From Cladochytrium replicatum (lineage: Eukaryota > Chytridiomycota > Chytridiomycetes > Cladochytriales > Cladochytriaceae): 64,000 nucleotides of DNA. A program made the translations under genes and the position numbers. The stretch spans positions 124,001-188,000 of the forward strand of contig JAHLKD010000047.1 of NCBI GenBank assembly GCA_025526935.1, written 5' to 3'. Below the pieces are notes generated by a model. It was given only the letters and a program-made list of their open reading frames with translations. It was not told the origin of the DNA and made no database searches. Positions 26,320 through 37,703 of the stretch are shown here, piece by piece (position 1 is the stretch's first letter; each line of letters begins with the position of its first letter).

Positions 26320-27372
26320 ATGGCACTGCAAGCAGCCCAGATTATCCTCAACGTTGCCAGTTTTATCATTGGCGCACTTCCAATTGTCCCTCGGGCACCA
26401 ACCGTAGCCACCGTTGCAGCCACGGTCGGAAATATACCCAACGTTGGCGCCGGGGGAAACTTCCCGTACTGGGAGATTAAATCTTTCAACGACATTCCGT
26501 GGTCGGCAGACACCGGCTGTGGTATGGGTTACATCGATTACGGTCGCAAGGAGACCTGGGACGCCTTCCTGGTCCCACGAGTCAAGAGAGGGAACGGCTG
26601 GCCGCTCATGAAGTTCTTTTTCGCGTTCGCCGGCACGGACGGGATCTGCATTGACCAGATTGGCGTGACAGTCAATGATCTGACAGTAAACAGGAACAGA
26701 AAATCCGTCATCGAGAGCGAGATGCTCATATCCAAGGGAGCCGCGTGGTACCCCACGAATGGGCGTAACGGTGATTCGTCGGGAACGTTGAAGCGCTGCG
26801 TGTGGCTCGACAGCGACTACACCCCGTGCGACGGGAACCCAAACTCCAATTGCATCCAGGGGTTCAAAGCCAACATCGAGTGGATTGCGGACGGAATCGC
26901 CAACAATAATGCGAATCAGTTGGCCGCTGCAATCAACGACATTCAGCTGATTCGCGGCTGGAGCACGAACTGGGCTCGTGAGCGATGTGCTACGTGGATC
27001 GGTGATGCATGCTGGGGGATCCCGAACTGCCAACTCGACCGTCGTGCCGAGCCGCAAGCAAGCAACTCGACTGCTGCCACCGGACCCACGACCACGTTCA
27101 CCGAAGGGCGGCAGTTCCAAGGTGATGGCGACAAGAACATGGGCGAAATTTTCCGCACGACGTTCACGATTCACAGTGACATAGATCTTCTCAAGCACTG
27201 TCCCGATGAAGCGCTTCGCGGACCGAGCTTGTTCAACCCTGTGACTGGACTTGCATGCGACACTACGACACACACGCTTTACAACATCGGTGTTCAGTCA
27301 AATAGCTCGCGCGTTGACGTTGCGGGGTTGATTTCCAGTGCGTTCAAGCGGGAGGTGAAGGTGATCGTGTGA
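26320..27372 (+). CDS. Unrecognised probable secreted protein, 350 residues
   Basis: A single open exon runs from ATG 26320 to TGA 27372. The N-terminus (MALQAAQIILNVASFIIGALP) is hydrophobic and could be a signal peptide. The body is Trp-, Asn- and Cys-rich with paired cysteines (KRCVWLDSDYTPCDGNPNSNC, then RERCATWIGDACWGIPNCQ). Sequons such as NST and NSS fit glycosylation. A Pro/Thr/Ser stretch near residues 245-265 could be a linker between two domains. No family is recognised. The strong TATA box, lack of introns and high G/C codon use differ from the housekeeping genes nearby and suggest a strongly regulated or laterally acquired gene; that is inference. Confidence 0.65.
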   Translation: MALQAAQIILNVASFIIGALPIVPRAPTVATVAATVGNIPNVGAGGNFPYWEIKSFNDIPWSADTGCGMGYIDYGRKETWDAFLVPRVKRGNGWPLMKFFFAFAGTDGICIDQIGVTVNDLTVNRNRKSVIESEMLISKGAAWYPTNGRNGDSSGTLKRCVWLDSDYTPCDGNPNSNCIQGFKANIEWIADGIANNNANQLAAAINDIQLIRGWSTNWARERCATWIGDACWGIPNCQLDRRAEPQASNSTAATGPTTTFTEGRQFQGDGDKNMGEIFRTTFTIHSDIDLLKHCPDEALRGPSLFNPVTGLACDTTTHTLYNIGVQSNSSRVDVAGLISSAFKREVKVIV

Positions 27373-28884
27373 ATGCAGTGTCGTGGGAGTGTGTCGTCAT
27401 TTGGAGAGTGCATTTGGGATTGATTTGTTCTCTGTTTTCTTTTTCAAATTTTTGTTTCGGTCATGTAATCTGTATTTTTGTGCTCTCCTTTTGTTTTGGT
27501 CCTTGTTCAGCGCTGTTTTCTTTTTGTTTTGGACTTTTTGTTAAGATTTCTTCGTCACATTCTAATATAGAGTTTGTTGCTACAAGAAGTAAGATGCGTC
27601 GATGTCTTGTGTGAGTGTCATGCGTGAGTTGGTGGATCGTTGAATCCTTCATCATTGCAAGCAAGATCGTTGTCTGAGCCTGAGTCATCACAACCTGTGT
27701 GTTAATCATATGTAATCATATATTTATGTGCAATATTGAATTGTTTTGAGAAATGGTCGACAGACTGCACAAGTTCCACTCCAACCTTTCTGACTTTCAA
27801 GGTGGAGCTATTTGGGAATACCACTGGTGTCGCCCGTCAATCTCCCGTTGTTGAAGCTGCGTGCTGCAGGAGGTTCGTAGATGACGCATTTTCACGTCCC
27901 CTGCTGTCACACCTTCCGAAGCGGGTTTCTATGCCGAAATTTTGCCCCATAAGGAGCTTGGCGTCATTCTCCACATTTGCCCTATGCGTCCAGATCATTC
28001 CCTCCAATCCAATGAAATTCCAGAACATTGGGAGTTTGTTGGTGAGGAAGGAACACAGCTGTTCGATCATTTGCGAAGCGTTGGTTTGTCTGTAGCCTTA
28101 GTGACAATGAGACTCATCTAGCATTCCATGATCTTCTGAAACTTCAACTGAGCGTTTTTCCCACAAAGGAAATTTTGAGTCCAATTAGCAGGTGAACTAT
28201 CTGCAGCTGCTTACCTGGAAATGAGCTATATGAAAAAATCACCTGAGGTACAAGCATAATGTTCACTCATCTGAGAGAGTCAAATGCAGTTACGACTTGC
28301 ATCAAATATCAACTGGACGAGAATACTCCCTCCTGTAATAAAGGATCGCCTTGCTCACTTGATGAATAGCCACTTTCACTACCAGAAATGTCTCCGAATG
28401 AAAATTACGTTGATATTTGATGCGATTGATTGCGTTCATCCCCTTCATCTACTCACATTGTATGAGCAACGTGGAAAAGAGAACTTACGTTGGAGTGAGT
28501 CAATATCACCAGAAAAATATCCCTAGCAAGTGCAAGAATCAATCCGAGTCACCTCGGCAACTGTGTGCTTGTTTTGCCACTGCATAACAATCTGGTTACT
28601 GTCGATGTGTGATTTTAGGAACTAAGGCATGAAAGGGGTAAGGGGAAGTCAAACCATGCCGAAGTCCCCTTTCCGAAAGCTCTTGCAATCAAAAGAAATG
28701 AACAATCTGGATCAAGCTGTAGGGAACATGAAGAAAAAAGCAGTTGCGTTCAGGAGCTCCAATCGATGGGAGGCAGCAATTCCACGGTTCAATTCAAGTA
28801 TTCTTGTCAGGTGTAACTTGTTTCTTCGCTGGAAAATCTGGTGAACTTTGATATGTGGTTTTGTTTACCAAGAAAGGGAATGTC
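27373..28884. other. Mostly unassigned; one possible gene remnant
   Basis: T-rich sequence follows the previous stop. On the plus strand, about 27895-28110, one frame reads a sensible stretch (GFYAEILPHKELGVILHIC...EHWEFVGEEG...HLRSVGLSVALVTM) with stops on both sides. It could be an exon of a lost or unrecognised gene. Nothing else is supported up to the Tim17-like remnant. Confidence 0.3.
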
Positions 28885-29244
28885 ATGTCAAATCGCCATG
28901 CACGCGAGGATTCCCTCATCAACGCCACCGGTATCGGGCTAGCACTCAGGAGTGCTTTTGGAGTTCTCAAATACGGCTACAAAGGCTTTCGGAGTGTCCC
29001 ACACAATAAAGGATTCCTTTCGAATATCAGACGTTACACTCCGATCACAGCGGCCCAATTCACGTTCTATGGAGCGGTGATCAGTGGAGTCCAGTGCCTT
29101 GTCGGTCCACATAATCATTTGCACCGTTGTTGGAGGGTGCATAAGTCTGCATGATCTTGGCGCTGGAAGGAGCTTCTCGTGGCACGATTGGTGTAGCAGT
29201 CACTGGATGCTCGCTTATCAAGATAATGCAAGTGAAAACCGTAC
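28885..29244 (+). pseudogene. Tim17/22/23-family copy with two frame changes
   Basis: The first frame, from ATG 28885, reads like a Tim17-family N-terminus: ATGIGLALRSAFGVLKYGYKGFRSVP, then TPITAAQFTFYGAVISGVQCL, matching in order the GG...GYKGYRHSP and [21 protein letters not shown] parts of the intact TIM17 at 11000. The rest continues in two other frames, ICTVVGGCI near 29105-29135 and ALEGASRGTIGVAVTGCSLIKIMQ at about 29160-29235, equivalent to the last two helices. The shifts lie some 30-50 bp apart, too close for ordinary introns, so it reads as a broken duplicate. It is diverged from TIM17, so it may derive from another family member. Confidence 0.6.
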
Positions 29245-30278
29245 CGCTCGTTTCAAACAACGATACACCGTTACGGGAGATCCGAAATGCAGAGAAACCG
29301 TGGAAACCTTTGGGCTTACAACTCACTGCTATCTAAGCTTGAAGAGGATGACGGAATTCTTGTGGCGATGGAAGTTCTGATCGCATCCAACGAATCAGTA
29401 TAACCACCCGCATCAGATTCTGGATCCGACACCGACTGGAAGATTTAAAGACCGAATTATGCGCCATGGTTTTAATTATGTAAGTAACCGAGATGAAAGA
29501 TGCATGGATTGAGGTGTTCAGAGGTGTGCATGAACCAATTCCGATGGTCCTGCCAAGAGCCTGTCAAAGAACGATAAATTCTCACATTTTGAAGGAAGTC
29601 GGAGGATTATTGGACTCACAGCTTCTGCAGCTGCGTGGGTGGGCTGTCAGGATCTCAGCAGCATACAGTATGTGTTCAAATCGAGTTTGGGTGGCAATTT
29701 TTTCAGCGGGCTACGAGCGAACAAAAAACCCGCGGTGAGTTTAAAACACAAATCCATCCGCTTCTTCTCCTGTAACTCTGTAACTCAGGTCATTTTGCAC
29801 AGAGCTGGTAACGAAGCTCGTCTTGGTTTATGTCAGTTTCAAGATCAGCGGTGCTCCGTTGAAGAACGCTATTAAATCCAAACTGAAATCCGTTGTAATA
29901 AAATTAATACAACTAAGCTCACTGTTGGTGCGATCGACAATTGGATCACCATCAAAGCAGATTGAGTTAAGTAAGGGTCCACAGGCATTCTCACACTACA
30001 ACAACAAGATATGCTCCTAATTTCCTCCGATTTGCCCCTCTTCTTTTGAAGGGATATACGCCCCTAAGGCATACATTGTTCTCATAATGGGGCAAAGCAA
30101 TAATGTTTTTTTTGTGTTCGTGGGACACCAATTCGGTGCCTCCAACAAAATTTGTCGACTGTGTGGTCCAAATAAATCGGGGACCCTTATGTGTGTGGGA
30201 TATTAAAACAACACCTGCTTCCTGCCAACACACACTATTGTGACCAACAGCCCAAGTTCTTCCCCGTCGTCGCCAGAA
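29245..30278. other. Unassigned stretch before the second seven-pass gene
   Basis: One plus-strand frame at about 29550-29745 reads smoothly (HFEGSRRIIGLTASAAAWVGCQDL...) and could be an exon or remnant, but I cannot name it. The remainder shows no supported gene. Confidence 0.3.
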
Positions 30279-31840
30279 ATGGCCGACCAGGTGATCTCTA
30301 ACTTAGTCTCCGTGTCCATAGCTGCAGCCAGCGTGGTCTTTGTCACATCTGTTTTGATCTTTGCCGCTCGGAGATATTTGCCAACAACACATCGAGCACA
30401 AGATGGCCTCACAATGTTCCAAAAGCTCACAATTGGGACACTTTCGATCATCCTTGTGGGGACACTCTCCCGTATAGGTATGCGAATGCGAGGGCGGAAG
30501 AATTGTGGAGAATGGGTGGCGCTTTATGGTACGTCATGGACAATAGCTGATATTGAATGTACAACGCAGGGGAGTTCTTGTTCGTCTGCTTCCTGTTACC
30601 GGCAGAGCTTGAAGCGTCTCCAATACTGCAGCGATTGGTCACTGATCAAGGATGGATTCCTCTGATCGATGGCGTATGGGATATCATCAGCCAGATTATT
30701 AATCAATTCGCTGGTGAGCTGGATAGTACGGGCACCATGGTTGGTTTCGCTAATTTTCTGTATCTTCACTCTTTGTCCACAGCCTTGTGGTAAGTGCGAA
30801 AACTGGACAGGTCACACTTGGAAGAGTAATGCTGATTCGATGTACAGTTTCTTTGGCGTTCTTCTTGATCGTTACAAAACGTTTGGCTTTTTTCTCCCCT
30901 TTGGCACGCACCGAAGGTTTCGACTCAGTCTCGCCGGAGTTGGATTCTCATTCTTCATAATCTACTACGTCCATTTTGTACTGGTGAACTTCTTCGAGGA
31001 GCCTTTCGATACGATGGAGCGATCGTTGATCGTAATCACGAGGAGCTTGCCGATTGCTTACGTAACGGTTTTGGATCTGACAGTTTCCGTATTGCTGTGT
31101 CGTGCGGCTTTCAAGACAGCCCAGCTCCTCCACTTTGCGAATGTTTCGACACCAGGGATAAAAGGGGCTGGACTTCAGCCATCATCGCCTTCACGCTCGC
31201 CACAGAAGGGTGCTCCGTCATCCCAGCCCTCTAATTCCTTTGTCGATCAAAACTTTTCGGATTTGGCTGCACGGGTATGGGATCGAAGAAGTGCTTCTTT
31301 GATCCGTAGCTTACATACAATTTTTTTTTGTTGCAGAAAATGTTGGTTTCTCGGAGCTTGGGTGATCGAACTCTGGAAGCTACAACATCAGGGGTCTCGG
31401 ACGTAACTGTGATAGAGCAGAAACAGTTACCTAAGGTCATGATATCCTACAATGTATACCCGCCATCTAGTTACAGCCCGCCACCACCGCGGGGTCCAGC
31501 CGAACCACGACCGAGCGATGCCGCCACACTCGCATCTCCTGTTCGCCAGAACGCACAATACCGAGGCATTTCAGTGCGGGCAATATTCTCTGACCCTCTT
31601 CAACGCAGATCGTTTCTGCTCTTTATGAGCATCTTGTTAACGGACCTTATGGCGGTGTTCATCTACATTGCCCCGATGAACGTTCCTGCAATAGCGAGAC
31701 ATTCCCGTGCGGTAGAGCTGGTTGCCTCTTGCTCTCTTGCAATTCACTGGGCATGTGCACTGCTGCTGTTTGATTCTTTGAGGGAGATCATGAATGGGCA
31801 GTGTGATGGGCATGAGCGTATTCAGGGCTACTCATTGTGA
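30279..31840 (+). CDS. Seven-pass membrane protein, receptor-like topology (family copy 2)
   Basis: Four exons (30279-30477, 30570-30789, 30848-31274, 31337-31840) total 1,350 nt and encode 449 residues. Hydrophobic passes are visible around SIAAASVVFVTSVLIFAA, TIGTLSIILVGTLSRIGEFLF, FANFLYLHSLSTALCFFGVLL, GFSFFIIYYVHFVLVNFF, LPIAYVTVLDLTVSVLLC, LLFMSILLTDLMAVFIYIAP and LVASCSLAIHWACALLLF. About 150 polar residues rich in Pro, Ser and Arg sit between passes 5 and 6, the size and place of a GPCR third cytoplasmic loop. Order, spacing, the LCRAA motif and the last two passes match copy 1 at 16201-17527, though the sequences are far apart. No ligand or G-protein motif is recognisable, so the receptor idea remains inference. 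Confidence 0.75.
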
Positions 31841-32213
31841 TTGCTACTTCTACTCCTATCGATATTAAAATACATCTTAATACTTGCTGTGTCGTGTGTG
31901 ATTATTCTTTAAGCTACCACCGGACTCGTCTCCCATCCTCGGTAAGTCCCTCCAAACCTAATCAGAGGCTTGGCCCAGAAACGAGAACCGAAACGCTCCG
32001 GACGGACTCTTCGCTCGGAGAACTCACTCTGCCCTGTCGCTGGTGGGTGCGTAGCCGTCTTAACGACATCACCGAGCGACGAACTCAACCTGCGCGTGCT
32101 TGTGCTCGCTCTTCGTCTTTATTCGTTTTTTCTTCCGCCCTATCTTGCCTCAGCTGCACAACCCCTTTCAAACTCAGCATCATCCTCGGAACACGGCAAA
32201 GGAGAGCGAATAT
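31841..32213. promoter_or_regulatory. Upstream region of the triple-SANT gene
   Basis: These 373 bp hold no supported gene. Open frames continue into the next gene's first exon but lack an ATG before 32214 in that frame. It probably carries the promoter and 5' leader. Confidence 0.4.
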
Positions 32214-35200
32214 ATGTCACCAACTGTTGTGGAGCCCTCCGGCAAAGCTCCAAGCCCACATACCTTCACAGGAGCAGAACAACCAGAAAATGCCGAGGAA
32301 AGCACCATGTCGGGTCTTCAGAGGTCCTTCATGCTTTCCAACTCGGAAGAGAAAAAGATCCTCTCAAGATCGAGCAATGGCAGAGAGCTGGCAGAACTGC
32401 CAGCGAAAAGGCTACAGAGAGCAGGACCAGAAGTCGACAACTCCGAAAATGAACCAACACTGGTCGAGCCCAGCAGCTCTGGTACGTTTCTTTGCACTCA
32501 AACGAGCGGGAGTTAACATTACCACTTTGTACGTGTTGCAGAAAGCCAGTCGGTATTCGAACAAATCAGCTCGTTGGACGCAGAAATCGCCTCTCTCCAA
32601 GCGAAACTCTCTGCCGTATCTGCACCATTGCAGTTCGATGTTCAGATGAACTCAGCTTCACCAATCGCGCTTTGTGAAAGCACACTACCGCACGCACCAA
32701 ATCAAGCAAGCACGTCAGACTCAACAGCCCTTCCCGATATCCCAATAATGCAACCAAGCGAAAAATCTCCGAGAATGAAATCCGAGCTCAATCAACCGCA
32801 AAGCGCAACGTCACAGCTGACCTCGAAGAACCGCATCACAAACCTGATGCATTTGAGCAAGAACCTCCCAAATGGCAATGGTCGTGCACCCGCTTCGGCA
32901 CTGAGCGGAACGTTTCACTTTACATTCGGCAAGCTTCCACCATCAGCGGCTCCTTCCCTCAAACAAAGTTCACGTCAGCGAGAGAATGATCGTTTGCCGC
33001 TGGATCAAATCGCATCAACACCGAGAGAAGGATTGTCCGGTCTCAGTCGCAATGATCAGTCTGAATTCAACACCGCAAACCCTCCTCTGTACGAGCGTCT
33101 ATACGAGGAGAATCGGAAGCGAAAGTACCAATCCATCGAACAAAATTTACCATTCCCGCAAAACACACCCAGCTCCACTCCATTCAACGCCTTCGCACAT
33201 GTACCACCACCATTGACAATCCAATCGACGACAGCAGAGCACCCCGGAAAGGTCTACCGCTCGGTCGAAGACTATCCAGTCTATCACTCCAACTTCAACA
33301 GCAACGCAAAGACTCGCCCCTACATCGTGAACGCCGTACGTCGGCACCATTTCCTCTTAGCCCAGAAGAAAGTTGCTCTCAGAGCAGCGTACAAAGAACA
33401 TAACGATGCGTACGTCAACAGCCTCGCCTCAGCAACATCAAAACGCGGCAGCGACCGATCGTCGGTGAAACGAGCACGGATAAACAGCGGCATGGACGGA
33501 AACGAAGAGGAAGAAGTATCCGTCCGCGGAACAAGAAGAACCAACCCTCTGACGAGAGGGGATGCGGTTCGTAGCGAGGCCGAGTTTCAAGAATTGCTTC
33601 TGATGTTTGGGCAGGAGAGTGATCCGCCACTAAGTAGATACGCAGTAGACCCGCCCATGGAGATCGACCCCGAAGAGCTCGGCCGATTCAGACATTTCGT
33701 CGACACGAATAATCTCGTCGAGAACCCTGTTGCGGAACTGGAAGCTTACAATGCACGAGTTCCGATGAGCTGGAGTGACGACGAGAGGGAGATCTTCCGG
33801 CAGAAGCTAGCTCAGTTTGGGAAGCAGTTTGGAAAGATTGCGAGTTATATTCCGGGGAAAACCACGGCCGAATGCGTTCAGTATTACTATTTGGAGAAGG
33901 TGAATCTTGATTTCAAGCAGCTTTTGAAGAGGGGCTTCGGTGGAAACTCTTCAGCTGGTGGTGGAGGCGGTCGCATGCGCAGAGGATTGACACAGGCTGC
34001 GAAGAAGGTGGATCAGCTTGTTGCGGTGGTCACAACAGTGAAGGAAGACGAGAGAGCAAATCGAAAGTCCCGAAGGGCTGCGGCTGCTGCTGTGAGTGCT
34101 GATGATGGAGAATATGACGACGCTACTCCTGGTGTCCTTGTCGAGGAAGAAGAGCGAAGGTCGAAAGGGAAGTCTGCAACAGTTGAAGACAATGACGCGA
34201 ATCGAATGTCAATTGCTGGATTTGATGAGCCTCTCTCAGCGCTTTCGATGTCTGGATCACGTCTGCCGTCTAGTCCAGGCATTCCCTCTGGAATTGGACC
34301 TCCACGTATGGCTCAAGATCTGCAAGCACCGAAAACGCCAACACTGATGCCCACTACGCCAATACAGGCGCCAACAACCGCGACCTCTGGATGGACTGAC
34401 GAAGAAGAGACACGGTTTGCAGAAGCGGTGGGATTGCATTTCCGCGATTTCAAAGTTGGGGCTTCGCGCGACTTCAAACTCATTGCGGTCGTTGTTGGAA
34501 CGCGGACGGAAGAGGAGTGTAAAAGGCACTGGCAGAGATATCGGAAGCGGAAAATCAATAATGAAGCAAAGCGTGCGTCCGAGGAAGGAGAGCAGGGAAA
34601 GAAAGAAGATGGTGGAGAGCTGATCCAAGGTGACGACGAGAAAGCAAAAGGGAGGAAGAAGGGGGCCAAGACCACGAAAGGGAGAAAGGTGAAGAAGCTT
34701 GAAGAGGATGGAATGGGTATAGATCTGGCGGGACAGGGAGACCTGATGCAAGTTGCACTCCTTGCGAAAGGTCAGGCTATTGGACTTAATCCGACGGGAG
34801 AGGATCCTCATATGCTTGTTCCGGCGGATGGTCAAGGTAGGATGAATAATGGAGTCGATGAAAATCATGCTAACCTCCCGTGCCCCAAGCCCTTGGAACT
34901 CTATCCCCTCTCCAACCACAATTCACATCTTCTGGGCAAGGTCAACCATCAACGAACGGTGCAGCCACAAGCGCAGGAGCACGGAAAACAGGCTCGTACT
35001 GGACAGTAAGCGAGAAAGAACGCTTCACAAAGAGTTTGGCAATTTATGGAAGGGACTGGGACGCCATCGCACGGTCCATCGGCAGCAAGAGCTCAGTACA
35101 GGCGCGTAACTTTTTCAACAGTTCACGCAAAAAGATGCGGTTGGACGAGCTTCTTGCAGATCACGGGCATTCAGTTGAAGACGAACCTCCTCCGCAAATA

Positions 35201-37387
35201 GCCAAACGCACCGGAAGTGGACCGTCGTCACCTATGGTTGGAGGTAGAAGCAGTGTTTCGGGACCATCGGGACCCATCCAACCTGTTCCGAGTATGACCG
35301 ACCCCTCATTGATCCCAATGGCACAACGAGCGCCAGCCGGACAACCTGATCTCCGTGGACCTGGGCTTCCTCCTCAAGCATCAGGGTTGCCTCAACCACA
35401 GTCTCTCTCCAACCAACAACCTATTGCGATGCACCCTATGGCAAGCCGAGACCCACATTACCCCACTCCTTACCCAGGAAATGGAGCACCATCTCCGCAC
35501 CACCCATACACCTCCCGCCAGTACCACCCTCCTGGATCGAGTGGACCTCCCTCTTCCGGTCCGTACCTTGCATCCGTGATAGCAGGTATAGAAGATCAAC
35601 CTCGAGATTTCCGCGACGGATTTGATGAAGATGGCCCGAAAGCTGGTCAACATTATCCCGCTACTTCAGCCGGTACTCAGCGTGTGCAGCTCCCTCCACT
35701 GCGAGGTGAGTCAGGGGAATATCCGTTCGGCCAGCAACCGGGTGGAAGTGGCCGGGGTTATTATCAGCAAGGAGGCGTTGGAAGCTGGCAGTATGGCAGA
35801 TCGTCGCAGTCGGGTCAGTACTACGGCGGTCCTAGAGAACGGTTCCCGTCTGGGCTGCCACCCCCTGGATCTGCTCCTCCTAGTACTGGTGCTACTGGTG
35901 CACCTGGATACGGTAGCCGACCTGGACCTCCCGGATACGCCATTGCTGAGGGACACGTGCCTCCGCCGTACGGAAGGGATGGAGTGCCACCTTTTGGACG
36001 GGATGGCAACATGGGAATGTACAGAGATGGCCAGCAAATCAACCCCAGCGCATACGGGGAAGGGATGCCTGCATCATCCGGATACCCCAGGGATTCTCAG
36101 GGGCCACCACCGCTTCTGTCTTACCCACGAGAAGGCCCGCAACCAAGCAGTCATTATGCACAGGATGGACCGGGGATTGGAGTTGGGTATTCACGGAATG
36201 GACCTGGGTATGGACGGGAAGGTGGAGCTGGACCTGGTGTACGAGAGCCACCATTGCGTGCAAACTACGGCAATGAAGGTCCTCAAGGTGCTGGTGTAGT
36301 GTATGGGAGGGATCCTTTGATGAAGCATCACGGACGGGAAGGTCAGCCGCCGACTTACGGACGTGACGCGCGACTGGTCGGTGCATATGGGAGGGATGTT
36401 ATGTATGGAAGGGAAGGGGCCGGGCCGGGATACGCTCGTGATCCTCAACAGCAAGGTCACCACCCTCACTCGTTTCCAAGGGATTCGGGAACGCAACCAC
36501 CACCGTCATCGTCTTCGAGTGCTTACGCAAGGGAAATATATGCTCGGGACGTGCCGACCTCGGCTGCCTATGCGCGAGAAGGCCCACCTGGCCAAACTTC
36601 AGGACCGCCTTATCACAACTACGACTCGTACGGCTCAAAGTCCAACCCAGGTGGCGGATCCAACTCGGGCGGAAGCACACCCTCCACGAACTTCCCCGAC
36701 GTTCGCCAACGCAACATTGGCTCGCTTCTCAGTGCAGGTTCTCCGGACGAGTACCGCACCCGGAAGCCTGTTCTGCTTCCCCCCCCTCCGGGAGTCTCAC
36801 CGGGTGGACCAGGCGTCCCACCTACTACATCGAGCGGTTATCCCATGCACTCGCACAGCGGCTACGGAACACCGCCTTCGAGTTACGTGGGCACCGCGCC
36901 GCCACATCACCCGCTCCCCCCGCCCACGTCAACAAGCACCCCCGTGGTTGTCGAATCGAGCGCGCAGCGATCGATCCCCGCCGAACCCGAATCCGGGCAC
37001 CTGCTTCCCTTCGCAGCGACATCCCAGCCGCTCCCCCCGCCATCTCGCGTTCCTACCCCTTCGCAACCGTGGCTTCCGGCCCCAGCAGTGACGGGAGGGG
37101 CGAGCGCGAACAGCTCGGCGCCCAGCAGCTCAAACAGCACGCCTGTGCCCCTCGCGTCGATCGCGTCCAGACGTGACAGCGTCGACTCGTTCTATTATCC
37201 GTTTGCTGGCGGGGGAGGGCAAGGAGCTGGAGGCGGACCGCCGACGCCGAACCCTGGTGGATCGCAAGTGAAGTTGCCCAGCTTGATGACCTTTTTGCGT
37301 GGTGGGGAGGAGATACCGAGGAACCCGACACCGCCGCAACCGTCAATGCCGAGGGGAACACAGGAAGGAGGAGGATCTCAGATGTGA
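32214..37387 (+). CDS. NCoR/Snt1-like corepressor with three SANT domains
   Basis: Three exons (32214-32481, 32542-34836, 34890-37387) total 5,061 nt and encode 1,686 residues. After a disordered N-terminus, a short coiled coil (IASLQAKL) appears near residue 100. Basic sequence precedes SANT1 (SWSDDEREIFRQKLAQFGKQF...KTTAECVQYYY, about 498-545). SANT2 (GWTDEEETRFAEAVGLH...CKRHWQRYRKRK) is at about 704-757 and SANT3 (YWTVSEKERFTKSLAIYGRDWDAIA) at about 889-935. This is the layout of NCoR/SMRT and yeast Snt1, scaffolds that bring histone deacetylases to chromatin through the first SANT. The last 750 or so residues are Pro/Gly/Ser/Tyr-rich with many degenerate YGRDG, YGREG and YAREG units. Function is nuclear by family; deacetylase binding is inference. 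Confidence 0.85.
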
Positions 37388-37703
37388 GGGTTTTCATGAT
37401 GGATTATCTTTAAGTTTTATTGCGTTTTTGGACTGTCTGAATGTAGATATTAGCTGCAGAAAAATAAATCCACAATTGACAAAAGATAACAATCCTACTC
37501 ATTAACACCCTGGCTCTGGTGCTGGGGATATTCGCACGCACGTCGTTGCGGATTCGGATACGCAAAGTAAGGGATCATTCCGTATCTGGAATGTTTGAAT
37601 GTGTTTGTGAAGCTGGACTGGTTGATAAAGCAACCATGGGCATTCGACTTCCCCAGCAAAACCAAAGTTTATTCTAAAAAATAAAGTCAGCTGAAAGCTG
37701 AAG

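Noticed and set aside
30783-30789. A 7-nt micro-exon (CCTTGTG) in the second seven-pass gene
   Set aside because: Reading straight through 30570-30789 and using one intron (30790-30847) keeps the frame, supplies a good third hydrophobic pass and aligns with the paralogue, so no micro-exon is needed.
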